Of a DNA stretch of 22,460 nucleotides, positions 1 to 6,855 are shown one piece after another. The stretch is from an uncultured Collinsella sp. (lineage in GTDB: Bacteria > Actinomycetota > Coriobacteriia > Coriobacteriales > Coriobacteriaceae): contig CABQHT010000032.1 in NCBI GenBank assembly GCA_902464035.1, positions 1-22,460 on the forward strand. The letters run 5' to 3'. A model generated the notes under the pieces. That model ran no database searches. It saw only the letters and a list, made by a program, of their open reading frames with translations, and had not been told where the DNA came from. Position 1 is the first letter of the stretch. Every line of letters starts with the position of its first letter. Position numbers and translations under genes: made by a program.

Positions 1-50
1 CGCGCGGTGCGGACGGTAGAAGGCATTTGCGCCGCAACAAGCGCAAATAA
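1..50 (+). CDS. 3' end of a tandem-duplicated small basic membrane peptide gene (partial)
   Basis: The first 50 bases are identical to the end of the complete small gene at 370-522, in the same frame and ending at the same TAA (48-50). Only the last 15 or so residues (arginine/lysine-rich, ending RRNKRK) lie inside the window; the rest is off the left edge. This is therefore the upstream member of a tandem duplication with a 472-bp period. Function unknown. Identity to the second copy is direct observation; that the missing part also matches is inference. Confidence 0.55.
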   Translation, partial: RGADGRRHLRRNKRK

Positions 51-51
51 G

Positions 52-79
52 AATGCCCGGGGGTCGGATCCCGGGCATT
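52..79 (+). terminator. Hairpin after the partial small gene
   Basis: Perfect 10-bp arms AATGCCCGGG / CCCGGGCATT with an 8-nt loop, directly after the TAA at 48-50. Only a short T run follows (ATTTAACAAC), so it is a weak intrinsic terminator or simply an mRNA 3'-end hairpin. The same arms with a different loop recur at 524-551. Confidence 0.6.
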
Positions 80-204
80 TAACAACGTCGGAAACTGGTC
101 GCCCGCGCTCCTTAGTACTTACGCGGGGTGCGTCGTTTCCTGTATCGATTCTATCCCGAATCGCCCCGCCGATCTGGGATATTCTAAAAAATCAAATACG
201 CCGG

Positions 205-242
205 ACAATCCATCGGCCAGGTTCCGCTGGACGATGGATTGT
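205..242. repeat. Hairpin ACAATCCATC / GATGGATTGT
   Basis: Perfect 10-bp inverted repeat (205-214 and 233-242), located just after the repeated block. The equivalent place after the second block (687-715) also has a hairpin beginning CGGACAAT, but with a different stem. The rest of 243-357 holds no gene; I see an A/T-rich patch and a TAAAAT at 308-313 that could be a -10 element but lacks a good -35. Confidence 0.6.
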
Positions 243-369
243 GTGTAACTATCGAACAAATGTTTGCAAAAATTGCGTTTGCCAGACGTGGGTGCGTGCG
301 CTCGCAGTAAAATGGCCTTGTGACGCATCCCGTGCGCGGGCGGCCGACGACTCGATCGGAGGTCCCCAA

Positions 370-522
370 ATGCTGAAATTCCTTAACGTGCTCGCTGCCC
401 TCGCGGCGGTGGGCTCGTTCGTCATCGCGTTTTTTGACTCGTATGAGGTTCGGTTTAAGGTCCGTAGGCGCTCGCGCGGTGCGGACGGTAGAAGGCATTT
501 GCGCCGCAACAAGCGCAAATAA
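370..522 (+). CDS. Small basic single-pass membrane peptide, function unknown
   Basis: A 50-residue protein. The start is chosen at ATG 370 because GGAGG sits at 358-362, seven bases upstream. Residues 4-22 are hydrophobic (leucine/alanine/valine/phenylalanine) and should span the membrane; residues 28-50 are extremely basic, with RRR, RGADGRR and a terminal RRNKRK, giving a very high pI. By the positive-inside rule the tail should be cytoplasmic. The 3' end and downstream hairpins are duplicated upstream at 1-50, so at least two copies exist in tandem. I do not recognise the family. It could be a type I toxin-like peptide (hydrophobic segment plus charged tail, local tandem copies), but no antisense RNA promoter is clear, so that is speculation. 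It does not look like a leader peptide for the sortase, which has its own spacing and RBS about 270 bases on. Confidence 0.6.
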   Translation: MLKFLNVLAALAAVGSFVIAFFDSYEVRFKVRRRSRGADGRRHLRRNKRK

Positions 523-663
523 GAATGCCCGGGGTTAGAGGCCCGGGCATTTAACAACACCGGAAACTGGTCGCCCGCGCTTTCGATCATTTACGCGGGA
601 TGCGTCGTTTCCTGTAGCTATTGTATCCCGAATCGCTCAGTTGATTCGAGATATTTTGAAAAC
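473..663 (+). repeat. Tandem repeat copy 2 (472-bp period)
   Basis: Matches 1-200, starting inside the small gene (CGCGCGGTGC) and ending at TCAAATACG near 663. After it come a hairpin (687-715) and the sortase promoter region. See copy 1 for the pattern of conservation. Confidence 0.85.
524..551 (+). terminator. Hairpin after the small membrane peptide gene
   Basis: Perfect 10-bp arms AATGCCCGGG / CCCGGGCATT beginning two bases after the stop codon of the 370-522 gene, loop GTTAGAGG. Weak T run downstream. Arms are identical to those at 52-79 while the loop differs. Confidence 0.6.
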
Positions 664-686
664 TCAAATACGGGCCCATGCCTGAC

Positions 687-715
687 CGGACAATGCAGCC
701 TGACCCCATTGTCCG
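687..715. repeat. Hairpin CGGACAATG / CATTGTCCG upstream of the sortase gene
   Basis: Perfect 9-bp inverted repeat (687-695 and 707-715). The region 552-789 contains no gene: it holds the second repeat block, this hairpin, and a TATTAT at 746-751 that may be the -10 element for the sortase gene, without a recognisable -35. Confidence 0.55.
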
Positions 716-789
716 AGTGGTGGCGCTCGGGACTCGCTAATCGGCTATTATTTGTTTAGACAACTTGAGCTGTAGAGGAGTGATCGGCG

Positions 790-1725
790 ATGGTGCAGGG
801 CGCCAAACACATGAAGAGCGATAACGCTGCGGCCAGCGGCGGCTCAAGCCCACAACCCAAGCCCAAGGGTGGTAAGCGTCGTCGCAAGCGGCTGCCGCGT
901 TGGGCCGACCGGCTCATCACCATCGTCATCATCCTTATTGGCGTGGGCCTTATGACCTGGCCGTGGATCTTGGACCGGCTCGAGGCCTCGGGCGTGTTCA
1001 ACCAGATCAGCACCGTGTCCAGCACCGTGGACGCGCTGTCTGCCGAGGAGCGCGAGCGCATCCTGCTCCAGGCGCGCTCCTTTAACGAGCAGCTGGCGGG
1101 CGAGGCTACCGAGCTTCCCGCCGACCAGATCGAGCCCTACGCTCAGCAGCTCATCTTTGACCGCGACCCCATGATGAGCTGGGTCGAGATCCCCTCCATC
1201 GACGTGAGCATGCCCATCTACCACGGCACGAGCGAGGAAGTCCTTATGGCGGGCGTCGGCCACCTGGAGGGCACGAGCCTGCCGGTGGGCGGCAGCTCGA
1301 CGCATTGCGTGCTCACCGCGCACTCGGGCATGCGCAACCTGAGCATGTTCGACGACATTCACTCGCTGGAGCCCGGCGACCTGGTGCTGCTGCACACCAT
1401 GAACAAGACGCTTGCCTACAAGATGGTCGACTCCGAGGTCGTGCTGCCCGAGGAGATGGAGTCGCTGACCATCGAGCCCGGCGCCGACAAGGTGACGCTC
1501 GTCACCTGCACGCCCTATGGCGTGAACGACCATCGCCTGCTGGTGCATTGCGTGCGCACCAAGTACAACAAGAAGGACGTCGACAAGCAAAAGTCGCTGG
1601 CCGGCCGCCACTGGGGCAAGCGCGAGTTCGCCGTGCTCATCGTGGTTGTGGCCATCCTGCTGTTGCTGCTGGACATCGTGGTCCACGCGATCCGTAGACG
1701 CCGCAAGGCCAAGGCCTCGGCATAA
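790..1725 (+). CDS. Class C (pilin-polymerising type) sortase
   Basis: A 311-residue membrane transpeptidase. Class C sortases join pilin subunits through an LPxTG-like motif and lysine side chains on the outer face of the membrane. Residues 1-40 are a basic cytoplasmic tail, about 41-58 a transmembrane helix, about 128-255 the sortase domain, and about 280-298 a second transmembrane helix followed by a basic tail; two flanking helices are typical of class C. The catalytic residues are visible: H178 in TAHSGM, C240 in TLVTCTPYGV, and R249 in DHRLLV. The block IYHGTSEEVL...GVGHLEGTSLPVGG is characteristic of the class. The 'lid' residues (DPM in DRDPMMSW, ~125-131) differ from the usual DP[FWY]. 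The ATG at 790 has GAGGAG 775-780 upstream; ATG 811 is a less supported alternative. No LPxTG pilin is encoded in the window, so the substrate is unknown; a housekeeping cell-wall role cannot be excluded. Confidence 0.93.
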   Translation: MVQGAKHMKSDNAAASGGSSPQPKPKGGKRRRKRLPRWADRLITIVIILIGVGLMTWPWILDRLEASGVFNQISTVSSTVDALSAEERERILLQARSFNEQLAGEATELPADQIEPYAQQLIFDRDPMMSWVEIPSIDVSMPIYHGTSEEVLMAGVGHLEGTSLPVGGSSTHCVLTAHSGMRNLSMFDDIHSLEPGDLVLLHTMNKTLAYKMVDSEVVLPEEMESLTIEPGADKVTLVTCTPYGVNDHRLLVHCVRTKYNKKDVDKQKSLAGRHWGKREFAVLIVVVAILLLLLDIVVHAIRRRRKAKASA

Positions 1726-1738
1726 GACATTCTTCAGA

Positions 1739-1773
1739 ACCACCACAATGGGGACAGGCACCTTTGTGGTGGT
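1739..1773. repeat. REP-like hairpin with GGGGACAGGCACC core
   Basis: Perfect 10-bp arms ACCACCACAA (1739-1748) and TTGTGGTGGT (1764-1773) around TGGGGACAGGCACCT. A GGAC motif beside a hairpin is typical of repetitive extragenic palindromes mobilised by RAYT (Y1 HUH) transposases; no such transposase is in this window. It lies 14 bp after the sortase stop and might also serve as a weak terminator. Confidence 0.6.
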
Positions 1774-1783
1774 CGGGGCTTCC

Positions 1784-1848
1784 AAACCGTCCCAACATTC
1801 GATGAAAATCGCGATTTTGCCGAAAAACGTCGAATGTTGGGACGGTTT
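1784..1848. repeat. Long inverted repeat element A (19-bp perfect arms)
   Basis: Arms at 1784-1802 and 1830-1848 are perfect reverse complements (AAACCGTCCCAACATTCGA on the left). The 27-bp centre contains a 14-bp palindrome AAAATCGCGATTTT (1805-1818) and then TTTTGCCGAAAAA. The element has no coding capacity. Its centre resembles the right half of the element at 12039-12134 although the arm sequences differ. Confidence 0.75.
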
Positions 1849-1969
1849 TGGTTGTGGGTGGGACGGTTTTCGCCGCAGGTCCGCCGGGTCGCGCCCTACC
1901 AACCCGCCGCCCTCGTTACGTTTTCGCTGCATTTAGGTAAAGCGCCTGCTCCAAGCCGGCGTTGCCTTG

Positions 1970-1975
1970 TATACT
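1970..1975 (+). promoter_or_regulatory. Probable -10 element of the gatCAB operon
   Basis: TATACT at 1970-1975 would start transcription near 1981-1983, about 30 bases before gatC. The -35 region at the expected distance (around TGCTCC, 1947-1952) is a poor match, so the call rests mostly on the -10 and position. Confidence 0.45.
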
Positions 1976-2010
1976 AGAGCGGTTTAACTGTTATGCGGAA
2001 GGGAGCGCCT

Positions 2011-2322
2011 ATGGCACTCAGCGAGAAAGACGTGCGCGGCATCGCCGAGTACGCAAAGATCGCACTGACCGATGACGAGCTCACCCAGATGACGTCCTAC
2101 ATGAACGACGCCGTCCAGATGCTCGAGCCCGTCTTGCAATATGACTTGCCCGACGTGGAGCCCACGTTCCATCCCATCGGAAGCCTGTCCAACGTGATGG
2201 GCGACGACCTGCGCGAGCCCGAGCGCGACCTGCCGCTCGACGTTGCGCTCGAAAACGCCGGCAGCGCGCGCGACCGCTACTTCCGCGTGCCGTCCATTTT
2301 GGGAGAGGGGGAGAGCGAGTAA
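2011..2322 (+). CDS. gatC: Aspartyl/glutamyl-tRNA(Asn/Gln) amidotransferase subunit C
   Basis: A 103-residue protein of the usual GatC length. GatC wraps around GatA and GatB and stabilises the amidotransferase that turns Glu-tRNA(Gln) and/or Asp-tRNA(Asn) into the correctly charged tRNAs in the cytoplasm. Family features visible are the N-terminal ALSEKDVRGIAEYAKIAL with following helix, the ...YMNDAVQMLEPV segment, the central DVEPTFHP and LREPERDLP, and the end RYFRVPSIL. I place the start at ATG 2011, which has AAGGGAG at 1998-2004; the in-frame ATG at 1993 lies upstream of that RBS. The TAA at 2320-2322 overlaps the gatA ATG by one base (TAATG), implying translational coupling. First gene of the gatCAB operon. 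Confidence 0.95.
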   Translation: MALSEKDVRGIAEYAKIALTDDELTQMTSYMNDAVQMLEPVLQYDLPDVEPTFHPIGSLSNVMGDDLREPERDLPLDVALENAGSARDRYFRVPSILGEGESE

Positions 2323-3836
2323 TGGCGCAGAGCTTCGATTCCCTTACCGCCGCCCAGATCGCCGCGGGCGTTGCCGCCGGCGACTTTACCGCTACCGAGG
2401 TGGCCCAGGCCTCCCTTGCCGCCATCGAGGCACGCGAGGACGGAGTCCAGGCATTCCTGCAGGTGTCGCCCGAGCTCGCGCTCGAGGCCGCCGCGCGCGT
2501 GGACGCTGACCGTGCCGCCGGAAAGCCGCTGCCCCCGCTCGCGGGCGTGCCGCTGGCCATCAAGGACAACATGAACCTCGTGGGCACGCGCACCACCTGC
2601 GCTTCCCGCATGCTCGAGAACTACCAGAGCGTCTACACCGCCACCTGCGTCCAGCGCATGCTCGACGCCGGCTGCCTGCCCATGGGCAAGGCCAACATGG
2701 ACGAGTTCGCCTTCGGTAGCTCTACCGAGAGCTCGGCCTTCCACCGCACCAACAACCCTTGGGATACCGAGCGCGTGCCCGGCGGCTCCTCGGGCGGCTC
2801 CGCTGCCGCCGTCGCCGCGGGCGAGGTCGCGCTCTCGCTGGGCTCGGACACCGGCGGCTCCATCCGCCAGCCGGCGGCGCTCTGCGGCGTGGTGGGCCTT
2901 AAGCCCACGTATGGCGCCGTGAGCCGCTACGGCGTGGTGGCCTTTGGCTCGTCGCTCGACCAGGTTGGACCCTTCGGCCGCACGGTCGAGGACGTCGCGC
3001 TGGCCATGAACGCGCTTACCGGCGCGGGCCACGACCCGTACGACTGCACCAGCCAGGACTGTGCCGTCGACTTTACCGAGCACCTCAACGACAGCATCGA
3101 GGGCAAGCGCGTGGGCATCATCCCTGCGTTTATGGAGGCCGAGGGCCTGACGCCCGAGGTCAAGGCCGCTGTTCAGCGCGCTGCCCAGGAGCTGCAGAAC
3201 CAGGGCGCCGAGCTCGTGGAGGTCGACCTGCCGCATCTGGACGCCGCCATCGCTGCCTACTACGTCATCGGCCCGGCCGAGGCGTTCTCCAACCTTGCCC
3301 GCTTTGACGGCATTCGCTACGGCTACCAGGAGAAAGGCTGCGCCAACCTGTCCGACCAGAGCTCGCTCTCGCGCGCCCACGGCTTTGGTGCCGAGGCCAA
3401 GCGCCGTCAGATGCTCGGCGCCTACCTGCTGAGCTCGGGCGTGTACGACAAGTACTACTACGCCGCGCAGAAGGCCCGCACGCTCATCACGCAGGACTAC
3501 GACGCCGCGTATGCCAAGGTGGACACGATCCTGATGCCCGCCTCGCCGCGCACGGCCTTTAAGTTTGGCGAGATCAGTGACCCCACGCAGATGTACCTGT
3601 CCGACCTGTACACCATTTCGCTCAACATTTGCGGCAACGGCGGCATCTCGGTGCCGCTGGGCCTGGGCGAGGACAGCAAGCTGCCCGTTTCTGCCCAGCT
3701 GGTGGGACCTGCGTTTAAGGACCGTCAGCTGCTCACGTTTGCCCGCGCCTTGGAGCGCGGCTTTGCCGATGCCGCCACGGGTGCGCCTGCGCTTTCCGTC
3801 GCGCCCGATTTTGCCGGGAAGGGAGGCGAGCTGTAA
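2322..3836 (+). CDS. gatA: Aspartyl/glutamyl-tRNA(Asn/Gln) amidotransferase subunit A
   Basis: A 504-residue amidase-signature protein, slightly longer than the common ~485. GatA hydrolyses glutamine and sends the ammonia through a channel to GatB. The Ser-cisSer-Lys triad is intact: K81 in LAIKDNMN, S156 in GGSSGGSAAAV, and nucleophile S180 in GSDTGGSIRQPA; the spacings of 75 and 24 residues equal those of the well-studied staphylococcal enzyme (K79/S154/S178). The amidase signature and the downstream GVVGLKPTYGAVSRYG block are complete. It starts at the ATG overlapping the gatC stop and its own TAA overlaps the gatB ATG. The RBS lies in the 3' end of gatC (GGGAGAGGGGGAG). No sign of truncation. 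Confidence 0.97.
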   Translation: MAQSFDSLTAAQIAAGVAAGDFTATEVAQASLAAIEAREDGVQAFLQVSPELALEAAARVDADRAAGKPLPPLAGVPLAIKDNMNLVGTRTTCASRMLENYQSVYTATCVQRMLDAGCLPMGKANMDEFAFGSSTESSAFHRTNNPWDTERVPGGSSGGSAAAVAAGEVALSLGSDTGGSIRQPAALCGVVGLKPTYGAVSRYGVVAFGSSLDQVGPFGRTVEDVALAMNALTGAGHDPYDCTSQDCAVDFTEHLNDSIEGKRVGIIPAFMEAEGLTPEVKAAVQRAAQELQNQGAELVEVDLPHLDAAIAAYYVIGPAEAFSNLARFDGIRYGYQEKGCANLSDQSSLSRAHGFGAEAKRRQMLGAYLLSSGVYDKYYYAAQKARTLITQDYDAAYAKVDTILMPASPRTAFKFGEISDPTQMYLSDLYTISLNICGNGGISVPLGLGEDSKLPVSAQLVGPAFKDRQLLTFARALERGFADAATGAPALSVAPDFAGKGGEL

Positions 3837-5512
3837 TGAAGGAGCTTTCCGAGGTCCTGCAGGATTGGGAGGCCGTGATCGGTCTGGAGATCCATACCGA
3901 GCTCACCGCACTCGATACCAAGATGTTCTGCAACTGCAAGCTCAGCCACGATGACGAGCCCAACGCCAACGTGTGCCCGGTGTGCCTGGGCCTGCCCGGC
4001 GCGCTGCCGGTGCCCAACAAGCGCGCCATCGAGAGCATCGTCAAGGCCGGCCTCGCCACCAACTGCGAGATCCAGCGCCACTCGATGTTCTACCGCAAGC
4101 ACTATTTCTATCCCGATATGGCCAAGAACTTCCAGACCACGCAGGGCCCGGTCGCCTTTGCCATGTACGGCCACCTGGACCTGGACGTGACCGGTCGCGG
4201 TGCCGCCGAGCGCCCCGACTGCGCATTTGGTGAGGCCGAGGCCCAGAGCCTGGCGAGCGCTTCGGCCAACGCCGAGGGACTGTCCACGTCCATGACGTCG
4301 ACCATGCGCGAGGGCAACCAGCGCGCCGGCCACCTGGCCAGCTACGATGCATCCAACCTGCAGATGCCCGAGCGTCGCGAGGACGGCTCCTACACGGTGC
4401 CCATCCGCATCCTGCGCATCCACATGGAGGAGGACGCCGCCAAGATGGTGCACGTGGGCGGTGCCGAGGGCCGCATTACCGCCGCGGCCGAGTCGCTCGT
4501 CGACTACAACCGCTGCGGCACGCCGCTGATCGAGCTCGTGACTGAGCCCGATCTGCGGACGCCCGAGGAGGCTCGCCTGTTTATGGAGAAGCTCCGTCGC
4601 ATCTTTGTGACGCTGGGCATTTCCGACTGCTCCATGGAGAAGGGTTCCATGCGCTGCGACGGCAACGTGTCGCTGCGCCGCCGCGGCGAGACCAAGCTGG
4701 GCACCAAGACCGAGCTCAAGAACCTCAACTCGTTTAAGAGCCTGCACGACGGCCTTGCCTACGAGATCTGCCGCCAGGCCGAGGTGCTCGAGGAGGGTGG
4801 CATCATCTATCAGGAGACCCGCCACTGGGAGCCCAGCCGCAAGCGCACCGTGGTCATGCGTGTGAAGGAAACGGCAGACGACTATCGTCTGTTCCCCGAT
4901 CCCGACCTGGCGCCGTTCGATCTGGACGACGAGTTCATCGACCGCTGCCGTGGCGAGATTCCCGAGCTGCCCGATGCCAAGCGCGTCCGTTTTGAGGCCG
5001 ACTTTGGCATTAAGACGGCTGACGCCGAGCAGATTGCCGGCAACCCTGAGTTTGCCGACTTCTTTGAGGCCGCCGCTGCCGGTATGGCCGGCAAGGAGGC
5101 TCAGACGGTCGCAAACCTGCTGGTCAACGAGATGATCGCCTACCTTAAGAGCGCGGGCGTGTCGCTCGCCGAGTCCGGCATCGCGCCGGCTCAGGTGGCA
5201 GCGCTGGCTAAGCTGCTGGCGACCGATGCCATCAGCTCCAACCAGGCGCACGAGGTCTTTGAGGCCATGGCCCAGACCGGCGACGATCCCAACAAGATCG
5301 TCGACGAGCGTGGTATGCGTCAGGTGAGCGATGCCGGTGCGTTGCAGCCGATTGTGGACGAGGTGCTGGCAAACTGCGCCGATCAGGCGCAGCAGTATCG
5401 TGACGGCAACCAGAAGGTCATCGGCTTTTTGGTAGGCCAGTGCATGAAGGCAAGCCGCGGCAAGGGCAACCCGAAGCTCTTCAACGAGTTGCTGAGAACG
5501 TCGCTCTCGTAG
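3836..5512 (+). CDS. gatB: Aspartyl/glutamyl-tRNA(Asn/Gln) amidotransferase subunit B
   Basis: A 558-residue protein, longer than the usual ~480. GatB phosphorylates the mischarged aminoacyl-tRNA with ATP and transfers ammonia onto it. The N-terminal part has the EIHTEL segment, four cysteines C32, C34, C47 and C50 in MFCNCKLSHDD / VCPVCLG that form the structural zinc site, and the family signature DYNRCGTPLIE with D223. The C-terminal ~150 residues form the helical GatB/YqeY tRNA-binding domain, ending in VIGFLVGQCMKASRGKGNP. Extra length relative to short GatB proteins seems to lie around residues 115-165 (acidic/alanine-rich segment after the GRGAAERPDCAFGEAEAQ region). It is the last gene of the operon, and a long nested inverted repeat with a terminator follows. 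Presence of GatCAB implies indirect Gln-tRNA and/or Asn-tRNA charging. Confidence 0.97.
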   Translation: MKELSEVLQDWEAVIGLEIHTELTALDTKMFCNCKLSHDDEPNANVCPVCLGLPGALPVPNKRAIESIVKAGLATNCEIQRHSMFYRKHYFYPDMAKNFQTTQGPVAFAMYGHLDLDVTGRGAAERPDCAFGEAEAQSLASASANAEGLSTSMTSTMREGNQRAGHLASYDASNLQMPERREDGSYTVPIRILRIHMEEDAAKMVHVGGAEGRITAAAESLVDYNRCGTPLIELVTEPDLRTPEEARLFMEKLRRIFVTLGISDCSMEKGSMRCDGNVSLRRRGETKLGTKTELKNLNSFKSLHDGLAYEICRQAEVLEEGGIIYQETRHWEPSRKRTVVMRVKETADDYRLFPDPDLAPFDLDDEFIDRCRGEIPELPDAKRVRFEADFGIKTADAEQIAGNPEFADFFEAAAAGMAGKEAQTVANLLVNEMIAYLKSAGVSLAESGIAPAQVAALAKLLATDAISSNQAHEVFEAMAQTGDDPNKIVDERGMRQVSDAGALQPIVDEVLANCADQAQQYRDGNQKVIGFLVGQCMKASRGKGNPKLFNELLRTSLS

Positions 5513-5524
5513 CTGCGAGGCCGT

Positions 5525-5655
5525 GGAAGCCCCGAGTCGCCGGGGTATTTCCTCCAAATTTCAAACAGTCCTATGCAAGACGAAGGCCACATTTAGTGGC
5601 CTTCTTTGCATGCGGAACTCATTTGGAGCAAACACCCCGGCGACTCGGGGCTTCC
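5525..5655. repeat. 131-nt nested inverted repeat enclosing a terminator-like hairpin
   Basis: Perfect 22-bp outer arms lie at 5525-5546 (begins GGAAGCCCCGAGTCGCC) and 5634-5655. Inside are further paired blocks: CTCCAAAT (5552-5559) with ATTTGGAG (5621-5628), ATGCAA (5573-5578) with TTGCAT (5606-5611), and GAAGGCCAC (5582-5590) with GTGGCCTTC (5596-5604). The whole would fold into one long interrupted stem. It starts 13 bases after the gatB stop. No protein is encoded. Confidence 0.8.
5573..5611 (+). terminator. Terminator-like hairpin downstream of gatB
   Basis: Stem GAAGGCCAC / GTGGCCTTC with loop ATTTA, then TTTGCAT. It is the tip of the larger nested inverted repeat 5525-5655 and is the first likely stop for gatCAB transcripts. 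Confidence 0.55.
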
Positions 5656-5707
5656 CCGGCTAGACGACTCGGCCGTTCGGGTCAGGTAGGCTGGATTGAA
5701 TTTGGTG

Positions 5708-5738
5708 AATGAGGGCGCCGTTGGCGCCCTCATTCTTT
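5708..5738 (+). terminator. Terminator between gatB and the araC-type gene
   Basis: Perfect 12-bp arms AATGAGGGCGCC (5708-5719) and GGCGCCCTCATT (5723-5734), loop GTT, followed by CTTTAT on the plus strand. It abuts the stop codon of the reverse-strand regulator gene, so it may serve convergent transcription from both sides, though the reverse strand lacks a T run. Confidence 0.7.
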
Positions 5739-6741
5739 ATAAATGTTGGGAACGCCAGGCGGTGGGGGTGGTGCCGGTGTGTTGCTTGAAGGCTTGGGTG
5801 AAGGCGGATTGTTGGGGGTAGCCTAGGCGCTCTGCTACCTGCGCTATGGTGAGTGAGCTGTCGGTCAAAAGGTCCTTTGCTCGCTCCATGCGGCGCCTTC
5901 GAATGTAAGCGCCCAGGGACTCGCCGGTTTGGGTTTTAAAGGTGGCGCACAGTTTGGAACGGCTTGTGTAGAGCCGCTCAGCCACCTCGTTCACACTCAC
6001 GCGCTTGCCCTTGTCGAGTGCGCTCTCGACCATCGCCGCTGCTTCGTTGGCAAGGCTTACACTAACGCGCGTATCCGTTGCTCGTTGTGCCTGTTTGTGG
6101 GCTGCGCGCGAGCAGGCGAGCTCGGCGACCATGGTTTCAACAATGCCTCGCATATAGACGTGCCCGCCTACGGTGCGGGCACGGTCCTCGTTAATCCGGC
6201 GCAGCGTGTGGCAGATGGCAGACGTCGCCTCCTCGTGCCATGACTCGGCAAACGCCTCAAAGACCCCCGCGAACTCGGCGGGATAGAGATGCTCCAGCTC
6301 GTCAAAATACCCAGGCAAAAAGAGCACCGAGCGCGAGTGATAGAGTTGCCCTGCAAACAGTGGGCTTAACTCCTCGCCACAGTTATCTTGGATAAAGCTG
6401 CACACGGCATTGTTTGGCCACGGTCCATGCAGGGGTTTAAGGTTCGCAGGCGTTATGCCGGCTTCGGGCATGCACATGAGCGTGGGCGCGCTGACCTCGC
6501 TCACGCAGGCGTACGGCTCGGGTGTGTATTCGGCCAGGTACATATCGTGCGTCGGGGTAATGTAATGCTCCATGACGATGCAGGCAGGGGAGAGGGGCAT
6601 GATCCATGCGCGTCCGTGCGCCCGATCGTTTGCCACCTCGCCGGTAAAGACGGCGCCCTTGCCGGTAAGCTCCAGGCCAAACTGCTCAAACTGCGGTGCG
6701 TAGAGCTCGGTTATGTCTGTCGCTGCCCGCCGTATTTGCAA
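5737..6741 (-). CDS. AraC/XylS-family transcriptional regulator
   Basis: A 334-residue protein. Residues from about 245 to the end form the double helix-turn-helix DNA-binding domain: VNEVAERLYTSRSKLCATFK is the first HTH, and IAQVAERLGYPQQSAFTQAF followed by GTTPTAWR is the second HTH with the family signature. The N-terminal ~220 residues are a sensor domain with no motif I recognise. The start is a TTG (plus-strand CAA at 6739-6741); it is supported by a strong purine tract (AAAGGAAAGGGA) just upstream on the reverse strand and by the absence of a nearby in-frame ATG. It is divergent from two ABC half-transporter genes, with a shared 114-bp promoter region. In yersiniabactin loci the AraC-type YbtA controls the divergent ybtPQ importer genes; by analogy this protein probably senses a siderophore or similar ligand and regulates the transporter. 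That role is inference. Confidence 0.9.
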   Translation of the reverse strand: MQIRRAATDITELYAPQFEQFGLELTGKGAVFTGEVANDRAHGRAWIMPLSPACIVMEHYITPTHDMYLAEYTPEPYACVSEVSAPTLMCMPEAGITPANLKPLHGPWPNNAVCSFIQDNCGEELSPLFAGQLYHSRSVLFLPGYFDELEHLYPAEFAGVFEAFAESWHEEATSAICHTLRRINEDRARTVGGHVYMRGIVETMVAELACSRAAHKQAQRATDTRVSVSLANEAAAMVESALDKGKRVSVNEVAERLYTSRSKLCATFKTQTGESLGAYIRRRRMERAKDLLTDSSLTIAQVAERLGYPQQSAFTQAFKQHTGTTPTAWRSQHL

Positions 6742-6855
6742 AAGCGTCCCTTTCCTTTGCAGAAACGTCCACGCCTGGCTCGATTGTGAGCCATGGCTAA
6801 CATATCAATGATAAGTTCATTACGGTTAACTCTCAAGCCGTTAGAAAGGAATCTC
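6742..6855. promoter_or_regulatory. Divergent promoter region between araC-type gene and ABC operon
   Basis: This 114-bp gap must hold both promoters. I see a short dyad GGCTC-GATTGT-GAGCC (6778-6793), and an ACGG...CCGT dyad around a GTTAAC palindrome (about 6822-6842) just before the ABC gene's RBS; these are candidate operator half-sites. TTGTGA at 6784-6789 with AATGAT 17 bp later is a weak candidate promoter toward the ABC genes. Confidence 0.4.

Larger units (their letters stand above)
1..200 (+). repeat. Tandem repeat copy 1 (472-bp period)
   Basis: This segment matches 473-663. The first ~60 bases are identical; afterwards blocks of identity (the GCCCGGG hairpin arms, GGAAACTGGTCGCCCGCG, TGCGTCGTTTCCTGTA, TATCCCGAATCG, TCAAATACG) alternate with diverged stretches. 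Diverged stretches fall largely in hairpin loops, while paired arms are kept. Copy 1 is cut by the left edge of the window. Confidence 0.85.

Noticed and set aside
7..522. 171-codon frame containing the small membrane peptide
   Set aside because: Upstream part is the non-coding duplicated region without an RBS; the real start is at 370 with GGAGG.
3725..5557. 610-codon reverse-strand open frame opposite gatB
   Set aside because: It lies exactly antisense to an undoubted gatB and arises from G/C-rich third positions; composition is low-complexity His/Leu/Gly/Val and there is no RBS.
6793..6855. Longer N-terminus for the first ABC protein (ATG 6793)
   Set aside because: No RBS, and the ATG at 6856 has a well-placed AGAAAGGA; the extra residues fall in the promoter region.
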